A stretch of DNA of 26,689 bases, taken from the IMG/VR virus record IMGVR_UViG_3300035703_000376, positions 1-26,689 of that record, one strand, 5' to 3'. Below the pieces are notes generated by a model. The model worked only from the letters and a program-made list of their open reading frames with translations, made no database searches and had not been told where the DNA came from. The DNA is from a virus. A program made the translations under genes and the position numbers. Within the stretch, counting starts at the first letter, position 1. The number at the start of each line of letters is the position of its first letter. This document shows positions 12,779 to 18,679 of this stretch, piece by piece.

Positions 12779-14185
12779 TTATAAATTTATAAGTTGATTT
12801 AATGAAATATTTTTACCCTTAGTTTCCCACCAATTTAGAATTTCTTTGTGGGATTTTAAATTTACAGAATTTGGAGTTTGATTTTCGGAAGAATATTCTA
12901 ACCAAGTAGAATTGAAACAAATATTTTCTAAAAACAAGGGGAAACTATACATTTCAACATTACCAAAACAAGAATAAACTAAATTCTCTATAGTAGGAAG
13001 AAGAAAATAATAAGAATAGAATTCTAGTTCTCTACACCATTTATCTTTTCCTTTGTATTCTAAAATTATAGATTCTTCTGGATAGTAATTTTCAACTAAG
13101 GATTTAGCATGTTTTCTATTAATCAAATATGCACATCCAGACCAATCATCAAAACAGCGATGCCTAAATTTAACCTCTGGATTATAAAATAAAAACATAT
13201 CTTCTCTAACAACACACAATTGGACACATCCCCAATCATCAGGCAATTTATCGAAAAACTCCTCCCAAGTAAAGTTCCAATATTTTACACTTTCAAAGCT
13301 TAAATCATCTTCACAAAAAAATGCATATTCTTCTTCAGTGTTTTCATACCACTCTTTAATTGCCTTCAAATGAGAAGTAACTGGACCTTTTCCTGGAGTA
13401 AGCATTTTTAAGGGACCCTCAATTATTTGACAATCTCCTTCCTCATATTTTTTATAGACATGAGCAGTGATATTTTCAATTCCATATTTTTGAAAATTTT
13501 GATATAACAAGTCTCTCCTATCTTCAGATTCCTCTATACTTATAAAATTAACTGGAGGAAAATTTTTTAATTTTTCTGAGGTAAAGATTATACTTTTATT
13601 TTCAAAAGCCCAATCATATTCGTGTAGAGAATCTACCTTTGTATATCCCATACCCACCATCATATTAAGAATTGCTTTTTCATAATAACCTAGATGAAGA
13701 TGTTCAAATTCAATTCTTTTTATTTTATATTTCTGCCAATCAAAAGTGAGTAAAATTTCAGCATCAATACCTTCGATATCCAAGCATAACCAATCAAGTT
13801 CTTCTATTTCATACTTAGAAAATAATTCTTCAAGAGTCATACAAGGAACGGTAAAAGATTTTATTTCACCTTCACCATTTCTCCAAAGATGCGGACACCA
13901 TAAATGATTTTTAATGTGTTCAACATTACAAGATGCTAACTGATAATATGGATAATCATTCGTATGATAATATATTTCAAGAATATTATTTTTTTGTAAT
14001 GGAGTTCTAATCGCAATATTTTCTATATTGATATTATTATATTTTCCATAACATTCCCTTATACTATCAATATGTAAGATATTAGGCTCCACAAATAAAC
14101 CAAAGTCAAGAGTTTCATAATTTGTAATAAGATACTCCGATAAATCGTCAAATGCCCTATTGGTTCCTATCTGAACTATTCTCAT
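12779..14185 (-). CDS. FkbM-type methyltransferase / GT25 glycosyltransferase fusion
   Basis: A 468-aa two-domain protein. Residues 1-200 are an FkbM-like methyltransferase unit (MRIVQIGTNRAFDDLSEYL; 'FVEPNILHIDSIRECYG' with the acidic SAM residue; 'WLCLDIEGIDAEILLTFDW'; 'RIEFEHLHLGYYEKAI'). Residues about 210-450 are a GT25 domain ('FISIEESEDRRDLLYQNFQKYGIE', 'GKGPVTSHLKAIKEWY', 'AFFCEDDLSFESVKYW', 'WSGCAYLINRKHAKSLVE'). The first half is nearly the same as the next upstream gene, the second half resembles the downstream GT25 gene. It may methylate and extend a surface glycan. Confidence 0.87.
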   Translation of the reverse strand: MRIVQIGTNRAFDDLSEYLITNYETLDFGLFVEPNILHIDSIRECYGKYNNINIENIAIRTPLQKNNILEIYYHTNDYPYYQLASCNVEHIKNHLWCPHLWRNGEGEIKSFTVPCMTLEELFSKYEIEELDWLCLDIEGIDAEILLTFDWQKYKIKRIEFEHLHLGYYEKAILNMMVGMGYTKVDSLHEYDWAFENKSIIFTSEKLKNFPPVNFISIEESEDRRDLLYQNFQKYGIENITAHVYKKYEEGDCQIIEGPLKMLTPGKGPVTSHLKAIKEWYENTEEEYAFFCEDDLSFESVKYWNFTWEEFFDKLPDDWGCVQLCVVREDMFLFYNPEVKFRHRCFDDWSGCAYLINRKHAKSLVENYYPEESIILEYKGKDKWCRELEFYSYYFLLPTIENLVYSCFGNVEMYSFPLFLENICFNSTWLEYSSENQTPNSVNLKSHKEILNWWETKGKNISLNQLINL

Positions 14186-14193
14186 ATTGTATA

Positions 14194-14790
14194 TTAAGTC
14201 AATTTTTTTATTTCAAAAGCCCAATCATTTTGATGCAGAGAATCAACTTTATTATAACCCATAGAAATCATCATATCATAAATTATATTTGATTTTTCTC
14301 CTAAATGTAAATGTTCGAACTCAATTCTTTTTATTTTATATTTTTCCCAATTAAAAGTAAGTAAAATTTCAGCATCAATACCTTCAATATCCAAGTACAA
14401 CCAATCAAGTTCTGATATCGAATATTTATCGAACAATTTTTCCAGTGTCATACAAGGAACCGTAAAAGATTTTATTTCACCTCCAATGAGTGAAGATCCT
14501 GTCCAAAATATATGGGAAATAATATGATTAATATTACAAGAGGATATTTCATAGTTAGTATCCTTTGTGTGATAATAAATCGTTATATTATTTTCTTTAT
14601 ACGAAGGAATTTTTACTGCAATATTTTCTATATTGATATTATTATATTTTCCATAACATTCTTTTATACTATCAATGTGCAAAATATTTGGTTCTACAAA
14701 TAAACCAAATTCAAGAGTTTCATGATTTGCAAGAAGATAATTTGATAAATCATCAAATGCTCTATTGGTTCCTATCTGAACTACTTTCAT
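14194..14790 (-). CDS. FkbM-family methyltransferase
   Basis: A 198-aa stand-alone copy of the FkbM-like domain. It begins MKVVQIGTNRAFDDLSNYLL and has 'FVEPNILHIDSIKECYG', 'GGEIKSFTVPCMTLEKLFDKY' and 'LDWLYLDIEGIDAEILLTFNW'. It is highly similar to the N-terminal half of the following fusion protein, including long near-identical DNA stretches, which points to tandem duplication. FkbM enzymes O-methylate sugars using SAM. It heads the glycan cassette, with a strong sigma70 promoter just upstream. Confidence 0.85.
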   Translation of the reverse strand: MKVVQIGTNRAFDDLSNYLLANHETLEFGLFVEPNILHIDSIKECYGKYNNINIENIAVKIPSYKENNITIYYHTKDTNYEISSCNINHIISHIFWTGSSLIGGEIKSFTVPCMTLEKLFDKYSISELDWLYLDIEGIDAEILLTFNWEKYKIKRIEFEHLHLGEKSNIIYDMMISMGYNKVDSLHQNDWAFEIKKLT

Positions 14791-14809
14791 CTTTCAACGT
14801 GTTTTGAAT

Positions 14810-14838
14810 ATTATAAAGTGTTTAAGTTTTTCTGTAAA
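14810..14838 (-). promoter_or_regulatory. Sigma70 promoter of the glycan cassette
   Basis: TTTACA (14838-14833) and a perfect TATAAT (14815-14810) on the minus strand are separated by exactly 17 nt, and lie about 20 nt before the ATG at 14790. This is early, host-polymerase-type expression. Confidence 0.75.
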
Positions 14839-14875
14839 TAAATCTCTACAAAATCACAAGATTTTTCTAAAATAT

Positions 14876-15247
14876 TTACGATGCATTATTTCTTCTTGGA
14901 CGATATGAATAAAGATTAGATGGTTTGGGTGGTTTCATCCACTCTTCTATTATATCAAATTTATTTTCACAATAAAAATCTTGCTGAACATACCATAACT
15001 TCCAGTGCTCATGTCCTTTTGATTGATTGCAAGATTTACAGCAACATACTACGTTTCTTGTAATATCCAATCCACCTTTTGATTGTGGAATAACATGGTC
15101 CAAAGTTAAATCTTCTTCTGAATCACAATAAGCACATTTATGATTCCAACTTTCTTTTATTTGTTTTCTCCATAATCGTTTTGCTTCGGATTGACTTGTT
15201 GCTTGTAAATTGAACAAGTATTCTTGAGGCGACTGGAGAGGTCCCAT
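14876..15247 (-). CDS. HNH endonuclease
   Basis: A 123-aa protein from ATG 15247 (MGPLQSPQEYLFNLQ). A TTG at 15259 would lie almost at the predicted RNA start. It has an HNH domain with zinc-type cysteines: 'HKCAYCDSEEDLTLDHVIPQSKGG', 'NVVCCCKSCNQSKG', the catalytic His in LDHV, and a C-terminal His/Trp region. A likely free-standing homing or nicking nuclease; its target is not evident. A late box AATAAATA lies 21 nt before the ATG. Confidence 0.85.
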   Translation of the reverse strand: MGPLQSPQEYLFNLQATSQSEAKRLWRKQIKESWNHKCAYCDSEEDLTLDHVIPQSKGGLDITRNVVCCCKSCNQSKGHEHWKLWYVQQDFYCENKFDIIEEWMKPPKPSNLYSYRPRRNNAS

Positions 15248-15266
15248 AAGTTTTTGCAACTTAGAA

Positions 15267-15395
15267 CTATTTATTTTTAGTTTTGATTACTTCTATCAAT
15301 TCTCTAAAAGTAATATAAATGTAATGCCATTCATCATATGCCGTAATATCTTGATCTCTTTCAAGAAAGTTTTGAATTCTTTTTAGCACACTCAT
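15267..15395 (-). CDS. Small hypothetical protein, 42 aa
   Basis: ATG 15395 to TAG 15267. The product starts MSVLKRIQNFLERDQDITAY and continues DEWHYIYITFRELIEVI with a Lys tail. The composition is protein-like, with two amphipathic helices around an aromatic core. It overlaps the last 35 nt of the Cys-motif gene in another frame and has only a weak ribosome site. No family recognised. Confidence 0.5.
   Translation of the reverse strand: MSVLKRIQNFLERDQDITAYDEWHYIYITFRELIEVIKTKNK
15268..15275 (-). promoter_or_regulatory. Late promoter box of the HNH endonuclease
   Basis: AATAAATA on the minus strand is an exact NATAAATA match. RNA would start near 15262, leaving about 14 nt before the ATG at 15247, the same geometry as the other endonucleases here. 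It overlaps the end of the 42-aa gene. Confidence 0.58.
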
Positions 15396-15558
15396 TTCTT
15401 GCCCAAGAACGACTTAAACTATTTACATAAGAACAAGGTTTATTCTTCTTTCCACAATGTGGACAAACGGCATCTGGAGGATCTAGAAGATATCCATCAG
15501 GGGTGTACATCCTTTTCTTCTTTTGATTTCTCGCTTGCTTGTGTTTTCGGTGATTCAT
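15361..15558 (-). CDS. Small protein with CPHCGKKNKPC motif
   Basis: A 65-aa basic protein. The N-terminus is very rich in Lys/Arg/His (MNHRKHKQARNQKKKRMYTP) and is followed by 'DPPDAVCPHCGKKNKPCSYVN' (quoted in parts: AVCPHCGKKNKPC) and a late Cys (NECAKK). The four Cys could bind zinc. A second ATG at 15510, preceded by AAAAGG, would give a shorter 49-aa form without the basic tail. It overlaps small genes at both ends. Function unknown. Confidence 0.55.
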   Translation of the reverse strand: MNHRKHKQARNQKKKRMYTPDGYLLDPPDAVCPHCGKKNKPCSYVNSLSRSWARNECAKKNSKLS

Positions 15559-15628
15559 ATCTATAAAGATTTGGCCAAGTATCTCTAATAATTTCTGAAA
15601 GTTTATAAGGGGTTTCAGATGTAATCAT
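15497..15628 (-). CDS. Small hypothetical protein, 43 aa, coupled to the phosphoesterase
   Basis: ATG 15628 overlaps the phosphoesterase TGA as ATGA. The protein starts MITSETPYKLSEIIRDTWPN, which looks genuine, and ends in a charged tail (EKSKEEKDVHP). The last third overlaps the Cys-motif gene in another frame; if that gene really starts at 15510 the overlap shrinks to about 14 nt. No family recognised. Confidence 0.48.
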   Translation of the reverse strand: MITSETPYKLSEIIRDTWPNLYRYESPKTQASEKSKEEKDVHP

Positions 15629-16332
15629 TTATATTTTTCAAGAGAGTACATTCCATTTTTTTCAACAATTGCCGTACAAGAATCGCACCAATCACCACAG
15701 CACATATACAATAGTTTGTTGAAGTATCTTACATTACCATGATGAATATGCCCACAAATTACTCCATTATATTTTCTATCTCTCTGAACACAGAAAGATG
15801 AAATATCAGTCTCATAACGATTAATATAGTTTTTACCTCTTACTGTATTCTTAAGAGCATAAACCAATGAGAATCTAAAGAACTTTTCCAGAAATAAACT
15901 TAGAGGTGTAATCAGTTCATATCCTTTATTGAACATCAACTGTTTCCAGGAACCAGAAGAATACTCAGAATACTTATCCCCATGAACACAAAGGAACTTG
16001 TTTCCTTTTGAATCTTCATGAACATATTCATCAACCATTCGGAAGTTCTTATGTTTGAAATCACAATACCGACGAATCTGACCTTCGTGATTTCCAAGAA
16101 TATAAATGACCTCTGTACCTTTCTTGATTAGATTCATAATCTGATGGACACATTCAGTATGTTCTTTTGTCCAACGAGTATTATATTTTTCCATGCAGGC
16201 AATATCAATAATATCGCCCACTAAAACTAACTTTTTTGTTTTTAGGTTTTTAATGAACTTATAGAATCTTTCCGTATCACATCTAGGAGTCCCCAAATGA
16301 ACATCAGAAATAAAAACTGTATCGTAAGTCAT
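15625..16332 (-). CDS. Calcineurin-like metallophosphoesterase
   Basis: A 235-aa enzyme from ATG 16332 (MTYDTVFISDVHLGT). All family metal-binding motifs are present in order: D-x-H (ISDVHLG), GD-x-x-D (LVGDIIDI), GNHE (YILGNHEG), the single His (CVHGDKYSEY) and GH-x-H (VICGHIHHGNVR). Layout and length resemble LpxH-like UDP-diacylglucosamine phosphohydrolases and relatives. The substrate cannot be told from sequence. A role in nucleotide or lipid-A-like metabolism is only a guess. Confidence 0.88.
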   Translation of the reverse strand: MTYDTVFISDVHLGTPRCDTERFYKFIKNLKTKKLVLVGDIIDIACMEKYNTRWTKEHTECVHQIMNLIKKGTEVIYILGNHEGQIRRYCDFKHKNFRMVDEYVHEDSKGNKFLCVHGDKYSEYSSGSWKQLMFNKGYELITPLSLFLEKFFRFSLVYALKNTVRGKNYINRYETDISSFCVQRDRKYNGVICGHIHHGNVRYFNKLLYMCCGDWCDSCTAIVEKNGMYSLEKYK

Positions 16333-16334
16333 AA

Positions 16335-16496
16335 TCAATATCTTGATGGCGTATATTCAAGGTCTCCAAGAATATCTTCCAACATTACTCCATATTCTTT
16401 AAATCTTTTGTCTCCGGCAATAAAACATCTTTGACGCATCCATACCGCATCGGCAAGAAGTTTTACTTGGTCTTCTGTGAGTGTTATGGTTTTCAT
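16335..16496 (-). CDS. Small hypothetical protein, 53 aa
   Basis: ATG 16496 to TGA 16337-16335, ending 2 nt before the phosphoesterase ATG. It begins MKTITLTEDQVKLLADAVWM and continues 'RQRCFIAGDKRFKEYGVMLEDILGDLEYTPSRY'. Two helices with good hydrophobic periodicity look like a genuine small protein. No family recognised; operon position suggests co-expression with the phosphoesterase. Confidence 0.6.
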   Translation of the reverse strand: MKTITLTEDQVKLLADAVWMRQRCFIAGDKRFKEYGVMLEDILGDLEYTPSRY

Positions 16497-16526
16497 CGGT
16501 AAAAAGCAACCTCTTTATGTATGAGG

Positions 16527-16607
16527 TCAGTAATTTTGTGTTAGGGATATAAGAAAAAGGAAGACTCCGAAGAGTTGGAAGAGGAGAAGGATTAGAAGGA
16601 AAGTCAT
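16527..16607 (-). CDS. Possible 26-aa single-pass membrane peptide
   Basis: ATG 16607 overlaps the TGA of the third endonuclease as ATGA, the coupling style used throughout the window. The product (MTFLLILLLFQLFGVFLFLI, then SLTQNY) is almost entirely hydrophobic, like a one-helix membrane subunit. I cannot match it to known photosystem small subunits. No independent ribosome site is visible, so it may be chance. Confidence 0.4.
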   Translation of the reverse strand: MTFLLILLLFQLFGVFLFLISLTQNY

Positions 16608-17275
16608 TTTAGTTTTGAGAATACTTCTAAAAGATGAGGAATACCTTCTGGTTTTATAAGTTCAGTTGTAGAATGACTGGAATATCTCCAACCGTTTTCT
16701 TTTGCATATTTTAGTTGTTCTTGTTCTATATCAAAACATTCGCCCAATGTAGATTTATAAACATCTACAATTGAAACCAAATGTTTTTTAAGTCTTTCTT
16801 GTAAATTGCGAACTGTTATACCCAACTTAAAATGAGTTCCTTCATCATCAATATAACGAACCAAATATAAAGAACAAGGAAGTTCTCTTTGCTCTTCTGT
16901 TGGCAATCTACCATATCCACCAAATCCATCCCAACCTTCCTCTAATTTCTTTTTCCAAGAATTGCTTATATTTTTTGCTCTTTCTGGAGAACAAGGAACT
17001 CTTGCGGATGGATTTGGTTTTCCTTTTCTTGAAGATGTATAAACTCCTTTCAATCCTTTATTCCAAGCAACTTGTGCTCCCTTTAATCCTTTATTCCAAG
17101 GTTCTTTTCCTTTTTGCCATTCAGACCAGTTGCGAGTAATACCACATTTTTGCAAATACTTATATACTGTTGGTTTAGGAATATTAAGTTGCCTTGCAAT
17201 TTCGTGAGATGATAATCCAGAAATATACATTTTTTCCCAAATCTTTTTTTGCTCTTGTGTATATTTTTGATTCAT
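16604..17275 (-). CDS. HTH-NUMOD3-GIY-YIG-type endonuclease beside psbA
   Basis: A 223-aa protein from ATG 17275 (MNQKYTQEQKKIWEKMYISG). A GTG at 17287 lies 2-3 nt from the predicted RNA start. Residues about 5-45 are a helix-turn-helix (SSHEIARQLNIPKPTVYKYL). Residues 50-100 are NUMOD3-like (two WNKGLKG, then RKGKPNPSARV). The C-terminal part 'SLYLVRYIDDEGTHFKLGITVRNLQERLKKH' is a GIY-YIG-type nuclease of the KLGIT variant. The order (DNA-binding first, nuclease last) is the reverse of I-TevI. It sits just after psbA, a site where cyanophage homing enzymes such as F-CphI are known. Confidence 0.78.
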   Translation of the reverse strand: MNQKYTQEQKKIWEKMYISGLSSHEIARQLNIPKPTVYKYLQKCGITRNWSEWQKGKEPWNKGLKGAQVAWNKGLKGVYTSSRKGKPNPSARVPCSPERAKNISNSWKKKLEEGWDGFGGYGRLPTEEQRELPCSLYLVRYIDDEGTHFKLGITVRNLQERLKKHLVSIVDVYKSTLGECFDIEQEQLKYAKENGWRYSSHSTTELIKPEGIPHLLEVFSKLK

Positions 17276-17295
17276 TTTACTGCTCACGGTTACTT

Positions 17296-17303
17296 TATTT
17301 ATA
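17296..17303 (-). promoter_or_regulatory. Late promoter box of the third endonuclease
   Basis: TATAAATA on the minus strand is an exact late consensus directly after the psbA terminator. RNA would start near 17290, giving a leader of about 15 nt to ATG 17275. Confidence 0.72.
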
Positions 17304-17304
17304 T

Positions 17305-17335
17305 TAAAAAAGAGACCTTAAAAGGGTCTCTCCTT
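17305..17335 (-). terminator. Intrinsic terminator after psbA
   Basis: A 7-bp stem AGAGACC/GGTCTCT (17331-17325 and 17317-17311) with a 7-nt loop is followed on the minus strand by TTTTTT. It lies just downstream of the psbA stop. Confidence 0.82.
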
Positions 17336-17341
17336 ATTATA

Positions 17342-18421
17342 TCACCCAATGGTTGGAGCAGTCAAAGCAACAGGAGTTGCTTCAATGGATGCTAAATCCA
17401 ATGGAAAGTTATGTGCGTTCCGTTCATGTTGAACTTCAATCCCCAAATTTGCCCTATTGAGCATATCTGCCCAAGTAGGAATTGGACGACCTTGATGGTC
17501 AAGAATTGATTCATTAAAATTTAGACCGTTCAAGTTAAAAGATGAAACTGCAATACCCATAGCAGCACACCAAATACCAAATACTGGAAGTGCAGCAAGG
17601 AAAAAGTGAAGACTACGGGAGTTATTAAAGGAAGCATATTGGAAAATAAGACGACCGAAATACCCGTGTGCAGCAACTATTGAATAAGTTTCTTCTTCCT
17701 GCCCAAACTTATATCCATAATTTTGAGATACTTGTTCGGTAGTTTCACGAACAATAGAAGAAGTCACGAGAGAACCGTGCATTGCTGATGCCAATGCACC
17801 ACCAAAAACACCCGCAACACCTAACATATGAAACGGATTCATAAGAATATTGTGTTCAGCAGAAAATACAAGCATATAATTAAAAGTTCCAGAAATACCA
17901 AGAGGCATTCCATCACTAAAACTTCCTTGACCAAAAGGATAAATTAGGAATACAGCAGTTGCAGCAACCGCAGGAGCACTATAAGCAACTGCAATCCAAG
18001 GTCTCATACCCAAACGGTATGAAAGTTCCCATTCTCGACCAAGATAACACCAGACACCAATCAAAAAGTGAAATACCACTGCTTGATATGCCCAACCATT
18101 ATAAAGTGCTTCATCAATAGAAGCAGCATCCCAAAGATTATAGAGATGCAAACCAATAGCATTAGAAGAAGGAACAACAGCACCAGAGATGATGTTGTTT
18201 CCCCACATTAAAGACCCAGCAACGGGTTCTCTTATGCCATCAATATCTACAGGGGGATTTGCAATAAAAGCAATAATAAAAACTGAAGTAGAAACGAGAA
18301 GGCAAGGAATCATCAGGGTTCCGAACCACCCCACATAAAGACGGTTGTTCGTTGAAGTAACCCACTGGCAAAACTGTTCCCAGGGATTAGTATAATTACG
18401 TGTAGCAATTGTAGCAGTCAT
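17342..18421 (-). CDS. psbA: Photosystem II reaction-centre protein D1
   Basis: A complete, uninterrupted 359-aa D1. It has five transmembrane helices and all key residues at standard numbers: Tyr161 (TyrZ), Asp170, Glu189, His190, His198, and His332, Glu333, Asp342 and Ala344 of the Mn cluster. The C-terminal extension after Ala344 is 15 residues ([15 protein letters not shown]), to be removed by the CtpA protease. Residue 130 is Glu, as in the high-light D1 form of cyanobacteria. Phage D1 replaces the fast-decaying host protein so photosynthesis continues during infection. No intron is present. An early sigma70 and a late box overlap upstream. Confidence 0.98.
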   Translation of the reverse strand: MTATIATRNYTNPWEQFCQWVTSTNNRLYVGWFGTLMIPCLLVSTSVFIIAFIANPPVDIDGIREPVAGSLMWGNNIISGAVVPSSNAIGLHLYNLWDAASIDEALYNGWAYQAVVFHFLIGVWCYLGREWELSYRLGMRPWIAVAYSAPAVAATAVFLIYPFGQGSFSDGMPLGISGTFNYMLVFSAEHNILMNPFHMLGVAGVFGGALASAMHGSLVTSSIVRETTEQVSQNYGYKFGQEEETYSIVAAHGYFGRLIFQYASFNNSRSLHFFLAALPVFGIWCAAMGIAVSSFNLNGLNFNESILDHQGRPIPTWADMLNRANLGIEVQHERNAHNFPLDLASIEATPVALTAPTIG

Positions 18422-18446
18422 TTTTCGTTAAAGGGTAAATAAAGTC

Positions 18447-18531
18447 CAGGGGGAACTGGATAGTATAATATTCCCCACAACACCCTCCATTGTGGGTATG
18501 AGAGACTGTGTTTAACCTCCCCATAGGTCTC
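18447..18531 (-). promoter_or_regulatory. Structured psbA leader with competing hairpins
   Basis: The 5' leader (about 18586 to 18422) contains GAGAC/GTCTC (18531-18527 with 18506-18502), CCCACAA/TTGTGGG (18496-18490 with 18480-18474) and GGGGAA/TTCCCC (18476-18471 with 18455-18450). The last two share bases 18474-18476, so they exclude each other. PhotoRC RNA motifs are known upstream of cyanobacterial and phage psbA; this leader could contain such an element, which I cannot confirm by eye. Confidence 0.45.
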
Positions 18532-18587
18532 GGTTAGGTAGAGGAACAATGTTAAGAAATATGAGAATTCCGTAACATTTGTTTACC

Positions 18588-18621
18588 TATTTATCATAGC
18601 ATTGTCAGGAAACCCTGTCAA
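18588..18621 (-). promoter_or_regulatory. Overlapping sigma70 and late promoters of psbA
   Basis: A perfect TTGACA (18621-18616), a 17-nt spacer and TATGAT (18598-18593) form a strong sigma70 promoter. The minus-strand run TATGATAAATA also contains the late box GATAAATA (18595-18588). psbA could thus be read both by unmodified host polymerase and by the late complex. Bases 18622-18679, up to the fibre gene stop, hold only a palindrome CCTAATTAGG before T residues, possibly a weak terminator. Confidence 0.8.
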
Positions 18622-18679
18622 TAGGTACTATTACTTGCTGAAAAATTAATACCAATTAAAAATCTTTTATAATTAAAAC

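Noticed and set aside
14196-14202. TTGACT before the FkbM-GT25 fusion as a -35 box
   Set aside because: It is formed by the end codons of the preceding gene and has no -10 hexamer at 16-18 nt.
16501-16527. Weak terminator (ACCTC/GAGGT then TGCTTTTT)
   Set aside because: The 5-bp stem with a long loop and interrupted T-run is too weak to call, although the position before the 53-aa gene is suggestive.
17342-18421. Possible group I intron in psbA, as known in some cyanophages with a neighbouring endonuclease
   Set aside because: The D1 frame is continuous for 359 codons with all residues at standard numbers.
18396-18524. A 42-aa open frame in the psbA leader (starts MGRLNTVSHTH, contains CC and CYNCYT)
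   Set aside because: No ribosome site, low protein likeness, and it runs into psbA in another frame; the region is better explained as structured leader RNA.
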